A stretch of DNA of 64,000 bases, from the NCBI RefSeq assembly GCF_000172415.1, contig NZ_ABLD01000006.1, positions 310,001 to 374,000 of the forward strand, in the 5' to 3' direction. The notes beneath the pieces were generated by a model. It ran no database searches and was not told the origin of the DNA. It saw nothing but the letters and a program-made list of their open reading frames with translations. This document shows positions 35,222 through 41,621 of the stretch, piece by piece. Position 1 is the first letter of the stretch. Each line of letters opens with the position of its first letter. The stretch is from Paraburkholderia graminis C4D1M. Its GTDB lineage: Bacteria > Pseudomonadota > Gammaproteobacteria > Burkholderiales > Burkholderiaceae. The translations under genes and the position numbers were made by a program.

Positions 35222-35312
35222 GGGTTCTCTCACTATTTTTATTGATGTACGGCGAGGCTGGCTCGCCGGTATCGCGTGGTGACAGACGTTGCTTTGAATC
35301 TATCGTTTGAAT

Positions 35313-35822
35313 TTATCGCGCGATGCTGAAGGAAATCTTAAGGCTGGTCTCTAGCGGCCACCGGACCTGGCTTCTGTCTACCGGCGACGCGTCGACGCGC
35401 GACTGGCTGCGCATATCGCGTAGAGCGTCTTCTGTGCCGCGCCGGATCGGCGGCAATCCGCTGATTTTTTCGGCCAGCATCCGCTCGTACACGCCGAAGT
35501 GCAGGTCCACTTCTTCTTGCGTCACGACGGTCACGAAGATGCGCACTTGCGAGGGCAGCAAGCCGAGCACGGTGGCAATCGCGGCTTCCAGTTGCGGAGC
35601 GCATAACCGGTCTTCCGCGAAGGTCGTTCCGACCGAGACGTCGTAGGTTTTCTCTTCTCGCACCGCAACATCGACGAGGCGCGCGCGGGCGCTCATGTTG
35701 TTCTCTATCGCAATCCGTATCACGTCGACGGCGGTTCGCATTCCCTCGGTGGGAAATCCTCTTGGCGAGCGCAGGGACACGCGGTGACGACCAAGAGTGA
35801 GCCAGTCTGAATCGAATTCCAT
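35313..35822 (-). CDS. Uncharacterised protein
   Basis: The 169-residue protein has an alpha/beta look without membrane segments or signal. Conserved-looking parts are TLGRHRVSLRSPRGFPTEGMRTAVDVIRI split into short segments, and VFVTVVTQEEVDLHFGVYERML-like strand and helix. No family is recognised. ATG 35822 follows GGAGAAAAGG. It lies just upstream of, and divergent from, the Hsp20 pair, so it may share stress-linked control. Confidence 0.68.
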   Translation of the reverse strand: MEFDSDWLTLGRHRVSLRSPRGFPTEGMRTAVDVIRIAIENNMSARARLVDVAVREEKTYDVSVGTTFAEDRLCAPQLEAAIATVLGLLPSQVRIFVTVVTQEEVDLHFGVYERMLAEKISGLPPIRRGTEDALRDMRSQSRVDASPVDRSQVRWPLETSLKISFSIAR

Positions 35823-35905
35823 GCCTTTTCTCCGACACTTTTTGATCTCGCACAACTATGCGGCTGCGCCGCTATTTTTCAAGCCCGGAAATTTGCGCGA
35901 GGGGT

Positions 35906-35935
35906 CTTGAAATCGTTGCGCGTGGATTTATTTTA
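35906..35935 (+). promoter_or_regulatory. Possible sigma-32-type heat-shock promoter
   Basis: CTTGAAA at 35906-35912 is a full match to the sigma-32 -35 box. The downstream AT-rich GGATTTATTTTAG could hold a poor -10. It lies about 175 bases ahead of the first Hsp20 start. The weak -10 keeps confidence low. Confidence 0.35.
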
Positions 35936-36049
35936 GAAGTCGTTCAGTGAGTTGCGATCATGCAGACGCGCCGTTTCTGCAATGCGCTGCGTGTTCGATT
36001 TGTCTGTCAGGGGCTGCGGGCAGGCGGAGTGCAGTGTGCAGTGCCGTCC

Positions 36050-36077
36050 TCTCCTCGCCCCGGTACTACCGAGGAGG
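36050..36077 (+). promoter_or_regulatory. Hairpin sequestering the Hsp20 ribosome-binding site (candidate RNA thermometer)
   Basis: Bases 36050-36057 (TCTCCTCG) pair with 36070-36077 (CGAGGAGG), seven Watson-Crick pairs and one G-U, with a 12-base loop. The whole GAGGAGG ribosome-binding site for the ATG at 36086 is buried. SD-masking hairpins are typical of small heat-shock gene thermometers such as ROSE and fourU elements. Confidence 0.6.
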
Positions 36078-36085
36078 AAACGATC

Positions 36086-36526
36086 ATGAGCGACCTTTAC
36101 TTCGCGACCGACCTGTTCAGCCAGTTCGACCGTCTGCAGCAGCAGATGTCGGCGCTGTTCGGCGGTTTTCCTTCGAGCATCCGCTCGAGCCGCCTCGCGG
36201 CTTTTCCGCAAATCAATATCGGCACCACCGACGATTCCATTGAGATCGTCGCGTTCGCGCCGGGCATCGATCCGTCGCAACTCGACGTGTCGATCGACAA
36301 GGGCTTGCTGACGATTGCCGGCGAGCGCAAATCCATCGCGCCGGAGGCGGACGAGTCGACCCGTCAATACGCGCAGGAGCGTTTCACCGGGTCATTTCGC
36401 CGCGTGATCGAATTGCCGCAGCAGGCCGATCCCGACAAGGTGGAAGCCCGCTATACGAACGGCTGCCTGTCGATTAGCGTCGGCAAGCGCGAATCGTCCA
36501 AGCCTCGCGCAATCGCCATTCAGTGA
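36086..36526 (+). CDS. Small heat-shock protein Hsp20 (alpha-crystallin domain)
   Basis: The 146-residue chaperone has the N-terminal FDRLQQQMSALFGG helix, an alpha-crystallin domain (about 45-135) with VSIDKGLLTIAGER and the closing motif NGCLSISVGK, lacking only a clear C-terminal I-x-I (AIAIQ is close). It binds unfolding proteins without ATP. ATG 36086 follows a strong GAGGAGGAAA that is buried in a hairpin. A second, diverged Hsp20 gene follows after 29 bases, a common tandem arrangement permitting hetero-oligomers. Confidence 0.94.
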   Translation: MSDLYFATDLFSQFDRLQQQMSALFGGFPSSIRSSRLAAFPQINIGTTDDSIEIVAFAPGIDPSQLDVSIDKGLLTIAGERKSIAPEADESTRQYAQERFTGSFRRVIELPQQADPDKVEARYTNGCLSISVGKRESSKPRAIAIQ

Positions 36527-36555
36527 TCTCACCGATACCGATGATGGAGGGAATC

Positions 36556-36963
36556 ATGAACGATACGACCGATGTAGTTCAGAAGGAGCAGCAGCCCGTC
36601 GCGCGCGGCGAGCGCGAACCGGCCGAGCCGCGCACGACGCTTACGCCGCCCGTCGACGTGATCGAGAACGCGCATGGCGTGACGCTGTGGGCGGATCTGC
36701 CGGGTGTGTCGAAAGAGAAGCTGGAAGTGCGTGTGCACGACGGCAATCTGCACATCGAGGCGGAAGCGAGTGTGCCGACGCGCGCCGGCCTGCGTCTGCA
36801 ACACGCGGAAATCCGCGCGCCGCATTTCTCGCGCTCGTTCACGCTGAGTCCGGAATTCGACACGTCGAAGATCGAAGCGAACCTGCAGGATGGCGTGCTG
36901 AAGCTCGTCATTCCGCGGCGCGAAGAAGCGCGGCCACGGCGGATTGAGGTGAACGTCGGCTAA
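36556..36963 (+). CDS. Small heat-shock protein Hsp20, second paralogue
   Basis: The 135-residue protein begins with a hydrophilic arm rich in Gln, Glu and Pro, then an alpha-crystallin domain: TPPVDVIENAHGVTLWADLP, VHDGNLHIEAEA, FSRSFTLSPEFD and NLQDGVLKLVIPRRE. The final IEVNVG supplies an I-x-V tail motif. It differs clearly from its upstream neighbour, so this is an A/B-type pair. ATG 36556 follows GGAGGGA. A GC-rich hairpin after the stop likely ends the operon. Confidence 0.93.
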   Translation: MNDTTDVVQKEQQPVARGEREPAEPRTTLTPPVDVIENAHGVTLWADLPGVSKEKLEVRVHDGNLHIEAEASVPTRAGLRLQHAEIRAPHFSRSFTLSPEFDTSKIEANLQDGVLKLVIPRREEARPRRIEVNVG

Positions 36964-36971
36964 TGGCAATG

Positions 36972-37000
36972 CCGCGGCCCGTGCTTTAGGGCCGCGGTTT
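36972..37000 (+). terminator. Terminator hairpin after the Hsp20 pair
   Basis: CCGCGGCCC (36972-36980) pairs perfectly with GGGCCGCGG (36989-36997), followed by three T. It separates the Hsp20 operon from the convergent GT4 gene. Confidence 0.7.
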
Positions 37001-37015
37001 GCGTCCGCGACGCGG

Positions 37016-38119
37016 CTAACCGCATACCTGCTGTGCGTCGGCATCGCTGTCCGACGCCGGCACGGCCGCGCGCGTGCCCGCGACGATGCGCTCGTACACG
37101 CGCAGATAGTCGTCGGCCATGCGCGCGGCCGTGAAGCGCGCGTCGAAAGCGCGGCGGCATTGCGCGCGATCCAGCTCGCCGATGCGCGCGACTGCCTGCA
37201 CGGCCTCTTCCACGTTATCGACGATAAAGCCGCTGACGCCGTGCTCCAGCACCTCGGGCACCGCGCCGCGTCCGAATGCAATGACCGGCGTGCCGCATGC
37301 CATCGCCTCGATCATCACCATGCCGAACGGCTCGGCCCATTCGACCGGAAAGATCAGCGCGCGCGCATTCGCGATCAGTTCCTTGCGCAACGTGCCGCCC
37401 ACTTCGCCGAGATAGTCGGTGAAGCCGCGCGAACGTTCGAGCAGCGGTTCGATTTGCTCCGTGAAGTACTCGCGCTCGCCGGGGTGAACCTTGCCGGCCA
37501 TCTTCAACGGCAGCTCCGCGCGCCTTGCAATTTCGACGGCGAGATCGGGCCGCTTGCCGGGCATGATGCGGCCAAGAAAGAGCAGATATGAGCCCGCACG
37601 CGGCTCGAATTCGAATTCGTCGCGCGGCAGGCCGTGATGGATGGTCGCTTGCCAATTGGCGAAAGGCACGGGCTTGCGCTGATCGTCGGAGATCGACACG
37701 AGCGGCGCCGACGCGAATTCGCGAAACAGAGGTCCGTGATCCACCGGCAGCAATTGCCCGTGCAATGTGGTGAGCGACTTGCATGGCAGCGACCGCGCGA
37801 GCGGAAAGTGCAGCGGATCGCCGTGAAAATGCACGACGTCGAATTCATGCGCGAGATCCGCGACGCGCGCGAGCTGCCGCACATGATGCGTGAGCGTGTC
37901 CCAGACGGCGCTATCGCGCCATAGTCCCCGCTCGCAGATCGGCACGAGCCGCGCGGCGGTGCGCGAATCCGCCGTGGCGAATAGCGTGAGTTCGTGGCCT
38001 CGTCGAACGAGTTCTTCAGTCAGGTAGGACACCACGCGCTCGGTGGCGCCGTAGGCGAAAGGCGGAACGCTTTCGTAGAGAGGTGCGACTTGAGCGATTC
38101 TCACAGGCAATCTTGTCAT
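37016..38119 (-). CDS. Glycosyltransferase family 4
   Basis: The 367-residue GT-B protein begins MTRLPVRIAQVAPLYESVPP and has PPFAYGATERVVSYLTEEL, VVHFHGDPLHFPL and the donor motif EWAEPFGMVMIEAMACGTPV with the E-x7-E pair. It resembles the GT4 group often found in stress or exopolysaccharide loci. Substrates are unknown. ATG 38119 was chosen over a start 54 bases upstream because it begins the first Rossmann strand. It stands alone, convergent with the Hsp20 operon. Confidence 0.87.
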   Translation of the reverse strand: MTRLPVRIAQVAPLYESVPPFAYGATERVVSYLTEELVRRGHELTLFATADSRTAARLVPICERGLWRDSAVWDTLTHHVRQLARVADLAHEFDVVHFHGDPLHFPLARSLPCKSLTTLHGQLLPVDHGPLFREFASAPLVSISDDQRKPVPFANWQATIHHGLPRDEFEFEPRAGSYLLFLGRIMPGKRPDLAVEIARRAELPLKMAGKVHPGEREYFTEQIEPLLERSRGFTDYLGEVGGTLRKELIANARALIFPVEWAEPFGMVMIEAMACGTPVIAFGRGAVPEVLEHGVSGFIVDNVEEAVQAVARIGELDRAQCRRAFDARFTAARMADDYLRVYERIVAGTRAAVPASDSDADAQQVCG

Positions 38120-38176
38120 CAGGTTGGGTTGCGGCCGCGTCCGCGATAAGCGCGCACGCGGCCATCGTGACACGCT

Positions 38177-38347
38177 TTACGACTGGTCTTTTTTCACTTC
38201 CGACAAGTCACTTTCCTTCACTTCCGCTTGCCGGACAGTGGTGCCGTCTTCGCCGGTTTCCGACACATCGGTTTCAAATGTTCCTTCGCCGGAATCGTTT
38301 TGCGTGGACTCGTTGGATTCGTTCGGGTCGTTCGGTTTGGTTGCCAT
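38177..38347 (-). CDS. Small acidic, probably disordered protein
   Basis: The 56-residue protein is built of Asn, Glu, Ser, Thr and Asp (MATKPNDPNESNES...) with no hydrophobic core. Such low-complexity acidic proteins are common but uncharacterised in stress islands of Burkholderiales. ATG 38347 is preceded by GAGGGAGAA, a strong sign that it is translated. Function unknown. Confidence 0.7.
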   Translation of the reverse strand: MATKPNDPNESNESTQNDSGEGTFETDVSETGEDGTTVRQAEVKESDLSEVKKDQS

Positions 38348-38553
38348 CGCGTTCTCCCTCGGTTGGTTGGAAGGCAAGTGCAATCAGCAAGGCACGGTCC
38401 CGAGCGGTGCGATGCTTTGGTCCGGCGTTCGCGTGCGAGGCCGCGAAAAATTCGTCTGCTTGACGCGCCGCGGCATGCGGGTTGCTGGCCTACCGGTGTC
38501 GCAACGAACATTGCGCCACCCTGGCTACCCCGTTCGAACAAGTGAGGAAACGC

Positions 38554-39099
38554 ATGAAGAAGATGACAGTAATTGCACTAGCGTGCGGTTGTTTCAGCCT
38601 GGTTCCGGTCGCTGCTAACGCGCAGACGGAAGCCGCTTCCACCACCGCCGCGAATCCGCTCTCGCAGGTGGACAAAGACTTCGTTCAGGCCGCCTCGATG
38701 TCTTCGTCGACGGAAATCGACGCTTCAAAACTCGCGACCAGCAACTCCAGCGACAAGGACGTGAAGTCGTTCGCGCATCACATGATGATCGACCACACAA
38801 AGTTGACGGTCCAACTGAAGATGGCCGCACCGCACGGCGTCGAAGTGCCGAAGGACAATTCCGACACGAGCGTGCTCGACGCGCTCAAGCCGCTCAAGGG
38901 CAAGGAATTCGATCAGGCTTATATCCAGAAGCTCGGTCTTGAAGGCCACAAGAAGACGATTGCGGCTTTCGAAAAGGAAATTGCCGACGGGCAGAACGCG
39001 AAGCTCAAGCAGGCCGCGCAAAAGGCGCTGCCGACCATCAAGGAGCACTACCAGCGCGCCCAGCAACTGGCGTCGAAGAAGGGCGTCTCGGAGCAGTAA
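38554..39099 (+). CDS. DUF4142 exported ferritin-like protein
   Basis: The 181-residue protein has a signal peptide (MKKMTVIALACGCFSLVPVAANAQ, cleavage near 23-24, shown here only to its Ala-Asn-Ala end) and a DUF4142 helical bundle with KSFAHHMMIDHTKL and LEGHKKTIAAFEKEI. DUF4142 proteins are periplasmic and linked to stress, with unknown biochemistry; the His-rich helices suggest metal binding. ATG 38554 follows GTGAGGAAA. A 12-bp stem hairpin followed by TTT lies about 65 bases after the stop. Confidence 0.9.
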   Translation: MKKMTVIALACGCFSLVPVAANAQTEAASTTAANPLSQVDKDFVQAASMSSSTEIDASKLATSNSSDKDVKSFAHHMMIDHTKLTVQLKMAAPHGVEVPKDNSDTSVLDALKPLKGKEFDQAYIQKLGLEGHKKTIAAFEKEIADGQNAKLKQAAQKALPTIKEHYQRAQQLASKKGVSEQ

Positions 39100-39164
39100 C
39101 GCCTGCTTTCCGCCGATGGAGCCGCGCGAAGCGGCAAGCCCGCGCTCCGTCGACGCCGGCCTCG

Positions 39165-39200
39165 CGCAGCACGCCATGTGGCACGTGGCGTGCTGCGTTT
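39165..39200 (+). terminator. Terminator-like hairpin after DUF4142 gene
   Basis: CGCAGCACGCCA (39165-39176) pairs perfectly with TGGCGTGCTGCG (39186-39197), followed by TTT. A likely terminator before the DUF6496 gene. Confidence 0.65.
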
Positions 39201-39294
39201 GAATGGTAGTTTGAGTCGTAGCTGTAATGGCAGCCGAGGCCGGCCAGCCGGCCCGCTGCGTTCCGATCAACGCGTCAACTGACGGGAGAAGATC

Positions 39295-39447
39295 ATGCCG
39301 CTGAAAAGAGGAACATCCAAAGAAACCGTCTCGCACAACATCAAGACCGAAACGAAACATGGCAAGCCGCGTAAGCAGGCGGTCGCCATTGCGCTGAACC
39401 AGGCCCGTAAATCGGGCGCGAAGATTCCGAAGAAAAGCGACAAGTAA
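39295..39447 (+). CDS. DUF6496-like small basic protein
   Basis: This 50-residue protein starts MPLKRGTSKETVSHNIKTE and has KQAVAIALNQARKSG, the pattern of the small basic DUF6496 family (Lys-rich, helix near the end, common in proteobacteria and some phages). Function is unknown; the charge suggests nucleic-acid contact. ATG 39295 is preceded by GGGAGAAG. It lies between DUF4142 and the GFA-family gene on the same strand. Confidence 0.8.
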   Translation: MPLKRGTSKETVSHNIKTETKHGKPRKQAVAIALNQARKSGAKIPKKSDK

Positions 39448-39514
39448 CGCGCCGAATGGCGCGCGAATGGCGCTCGACACGACGACACCGCAACCTCGGA
39501 CCGGAGGCGACAGC

Positions 39515-39943
39515 ATGGGCACGCAAGACAGTGAACCCACACAAAGCGGACAAGCTGAACAGACAGGCGGATGCGCATGCGGAGCGGTGCGATTTCGCGT
39601 CACCGCTCAACCGCGGCGCGTATCGCTGTGTCACTGCATGACGTGCCGCCGCGTTCACGGCAGCGCATTCGGCGCCTATGCGATGTTCGCCCGCGACGCT
39701 GTCGAGTTCACCGGTCCCGTGCAGGCCTGGCAAAGTTCGGCGGAAGGACGCCGATACTTTTGCCCGACCTGCGGGTCGGTGGCCTTCATGGAATATCTGG
39801 GAAGCGATGAACTGGACGTGCCGCTCGGCGCGTTCGATAACGTCGGGCTTTACGAACCTACTTACGAACTGTGGTGCCGCCGCAAGGAACCGTGGCTGCC
39901 TAAGGGCGTGCGTACCGAGTATGAGGAGGAAAGCCCTGAATAG
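39515..39943 (+). CDS. GFA family protein (glutathione-dependent formaldehyde-activating-like)
   Basis: The 142-residue protein has the family's zinc-binding cysteines: GGCACGAVRF (about 18-27), LCHCMTCRR (38-46) and FCPTCGS (82-88). The fold binds two zinc ions; the archetype accelerates glutathione-formaldehyde adduct formation, but most members have unknown roles. The N-terminal 17 residues are polar and variable. ATG 39515 follows CCGGAGGCG. Confidence 0.9.
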   Translation: MGTQDSEPTQSGQAEQTGGCACGAVRFRVTAQPRRVSLCHCMTCRRVHGSAFGAYAMFARDAVEFTGPVQAWQSSAEGRRYFCPTCGSVAFMEYLGSDELDVPLGAFDNVGLYEPTYELWCRRKEPWLPKGVRTEYEEESPE

Positions 39944-40022
39944 TCGCTGAATAGTCGCGTAAAGCATGCAGTGCGGAACGCCGGTGCCTCCGGCCACTAC
40001 TTTCGCAAACCAAGGAGCAGAG

Positions 40023-40148
40023 ATGAGCGATCCGAAGCAATCCAATACACAACCTGGTAATCCGAAGAATGCGGGCAAGCAGAGCGGCCAGCAACAGCAG
40101 AACCAGCAGAAGACGCCGCAGCATCAGGGCGGACAACGTCAGCCCTGA
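40023..40148 (+). CDS. Small Gln/Asn-rich disordered protein
   Basis: The 41-residue peptide is almost wholly Gln, Asn, Lys, Pro and Gly (MSDPKQSNTQPGNPKNAGKQ then a Gln-rich end). No fold is expected. ATG 40023 has AAGGAGCAG upstream, and a hairpin (40165-40172 with 40186-40193) follows the stop, supporting a real transcription unit. Function unknown. Confidence 0.65.
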   Translation: MSDPKQSNTQPGNPKNAGKQSGQQQQNQQKTPQHQGGQRQP

Positions 40149-40314
40149 TTCGCTGTAGCAGGCTTGCCGGCGTTCGCTTTTGACACGCCGGCAGCCCGTG
40201 TGACGACAGAGCGCGGCGCGCATTGGATGCGCGCCGTGTCCGCGTATGCGCCATCGCCATGTGATTTTTTACAAGGCCCCTAACCAGTCGACGATAGCAA
40301 TTGCAGGGATTGAG

Positions 40315-40608
40315 ATGGTGAGAAGGAAGCTGCACTTTCGCAATAGCTCGCTGCGGGACTTCGCATCGCCCGACGGTGCGCCCACCACCGCGAGCGATTA
40401 CAGGATCTACCCGACGTATCGACGTACGGCGACCGGCACGTTCACCGGCGACCTGAAAGTCGTGAGGACGACGGATGACCGCGTGATTTTCCCTTACGAC
40501 GGCGCGCCGATGATCGGTCCATTCGAGACCGCGCTGGAAGCGCGCGAGGCTGCCGCGCGCAAGGGCGCGGAACTGGTCGCGGCGGATTTGCTGAACCCGG
40601 AGCCGTGA
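40315..40608 (+). CDS. Uncharacterised small protein (possibly DUF6723)
   Basis: The 97-residue protein reads as a small beta-rich domain: YRIYPTYRRTATGTFTGDLKV followed by DDRVIFPYDGAPMIGPFETALEA in two strands and a helix. I associate this pattern with a Burkholderia-specific DUF6723-like family, from memory only. ATG 40315 follows GCAGGGATTGAG. Function unknown; no membrane segment. Confidence 0.7.
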   Translation: MVRRKLHFRNSSLRDFASPDGAPTTASDYRIYPTYRRTATGTFTGDLKVVRTTDDRVIFPYDGAPMIGPFETALEAREAAARKGAELVAADLLNPEP

Positions 40609-40677
40609 ATGCGTGAAGCGAAGCGGGGCGCGCGGCGTGCGAGGCCGCGCATGAGATTGCAGGCGTGAGGCGCGGGA

Positions 40678-41253
40678 TCAGGCGCGTTCGCTTTCCTTGG
40701 CTTCGGTTTTTGCTTCGCTTTTCGCTTCGTTGTTCCCCTCGTTCCGAGCCTTCTCCGCCGCGGTTTTCTCCACACACGCATCGACGTCGACGCTCTCCCT
40801 GCCATGCGCGCCGACGCGGCTTGCCAGCCGCAGGTACGCGGCCGCGAGCCGCCGCAGATCGTCTTCGGAAGCGTCTTCGATACCGATCAACTGGTTGTTC
40901 GCCGCCCGATGCGACGCGAGCAATTCGTTAAGTTTGAGATGCATCGCGACGCTGTCCTTGTTCTGGCTTTGCTGGATCAGAAAGACCATCAGGAACGTGA
41001 TGATCGTCGTGCCCGTGTTAATGACCAGTTGCCACGCGTCGGAAAAATGAAAGACCGGTCCCGTGACGGCCCAAACGACTATCGTGATGAGCGCGAGGCC
41101 GAATGCGATGGGCGAACCCGCGATCCGCGTGACTGAACTGGCGAACACGTCGAATGCGCGCGTGACCGGATTGCGCGATGCGTACGCGGGGCTCGAGGTC
41201 GGCGGAATAGTGTTGATGCTGTCCGAGCTGGAGCGCGCTTCTGCTGGTCTCAT
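40678..41253 (-). CDS. Low-affinity iron permease family (Fet4-like) small membrane protein
   Basis: The 191-residue protein has two membrane helices (about 48-66 and 78-96) flanked by FHFSDAWQLVINTGTTIITF and FLIQQSQNKDSVAMHLKLNEL, the conserved core of the bacterial low-affinity iron permease family (related to yeast Fet4). The last 35 residues are a charged Lys/Glu/Ala tail. Transport activity in bacteria is not established. The start is ATG 41253. Confidence 0.85.
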   Translation of the reverse strand: MRPAEARSSSDSINTIPPTSSPAYASRNPVTRAFDVFASSVTRIAGSPIAFGLALITIVVWAVTGPVFHFSDAWQLVINTGTTIITFLMVFLIQQSQNKDSVAMHLKLNELLASHRAANNQLIGIEDASEDDLRRLAAAYLRLASRVGAHGRESVDVDACVEKTAAEKARNEGNNEAKSEAKTEAKESERA

Positions 41254-41342
41254 GTTATTTCTCCCGGAATGATTCTATCGAACGCGCAGCACAGTTCGTG
41301 CCGGGTTCGCGCAAGCAGCTTCCGGTAATACGAAAAAATGCT

Positions 41343-41558
41343 TCAGCAGCACGAGCATCCGCTGCGATGGCGCATGCCGTAACTGCCCGCGTCGTCGCTC
41401 GAATCGGCTGAGCCGCCGCCGAGCGACGGTGCGCCGATCACCACGCGCGCGGCAGCGTTTCCGCACTGCGGGCAGGGCGCGGGTTCATCGCGCTCGGCAA
41501 TGCGGCGCGCCGTTTCGAAGTTGCCGCATTCGGCGCACTGGTAGTCATAAACTGGCAT
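41343..41558 (-). CDS. FmdB-type zinc ribbon protein
   Basis: The 71-residue protein starts MPVYDYQCAECGNFE and has a second pair CPQCGN, the CxxC...CxxC zinc ribbon of the FmdB/CxxC_CXXC_SSSS family. The end is Ser/Gly-rich with HRSGCSCC. Function is unknown; the name comes from formamidase operons. It precedes nothing in an obvious operon; the hybrid kinase upstream on the same strand ends about 60 bases away. Confidence 0.88.
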   Translation of the reverse strand: MPVYDYQCAECGNFETARRIAERDEPAPCPQCGNAAARVVIGAPSLGGGSADSSDDAGSYGMRHRSGCSCC

Positions 41559-41621
41559 GGGTGTCGATCTGCGAGACAAAAAAATTTAAGTGCCGATCGC
41601 CGCGCGGGGCGACTGCGTCGG

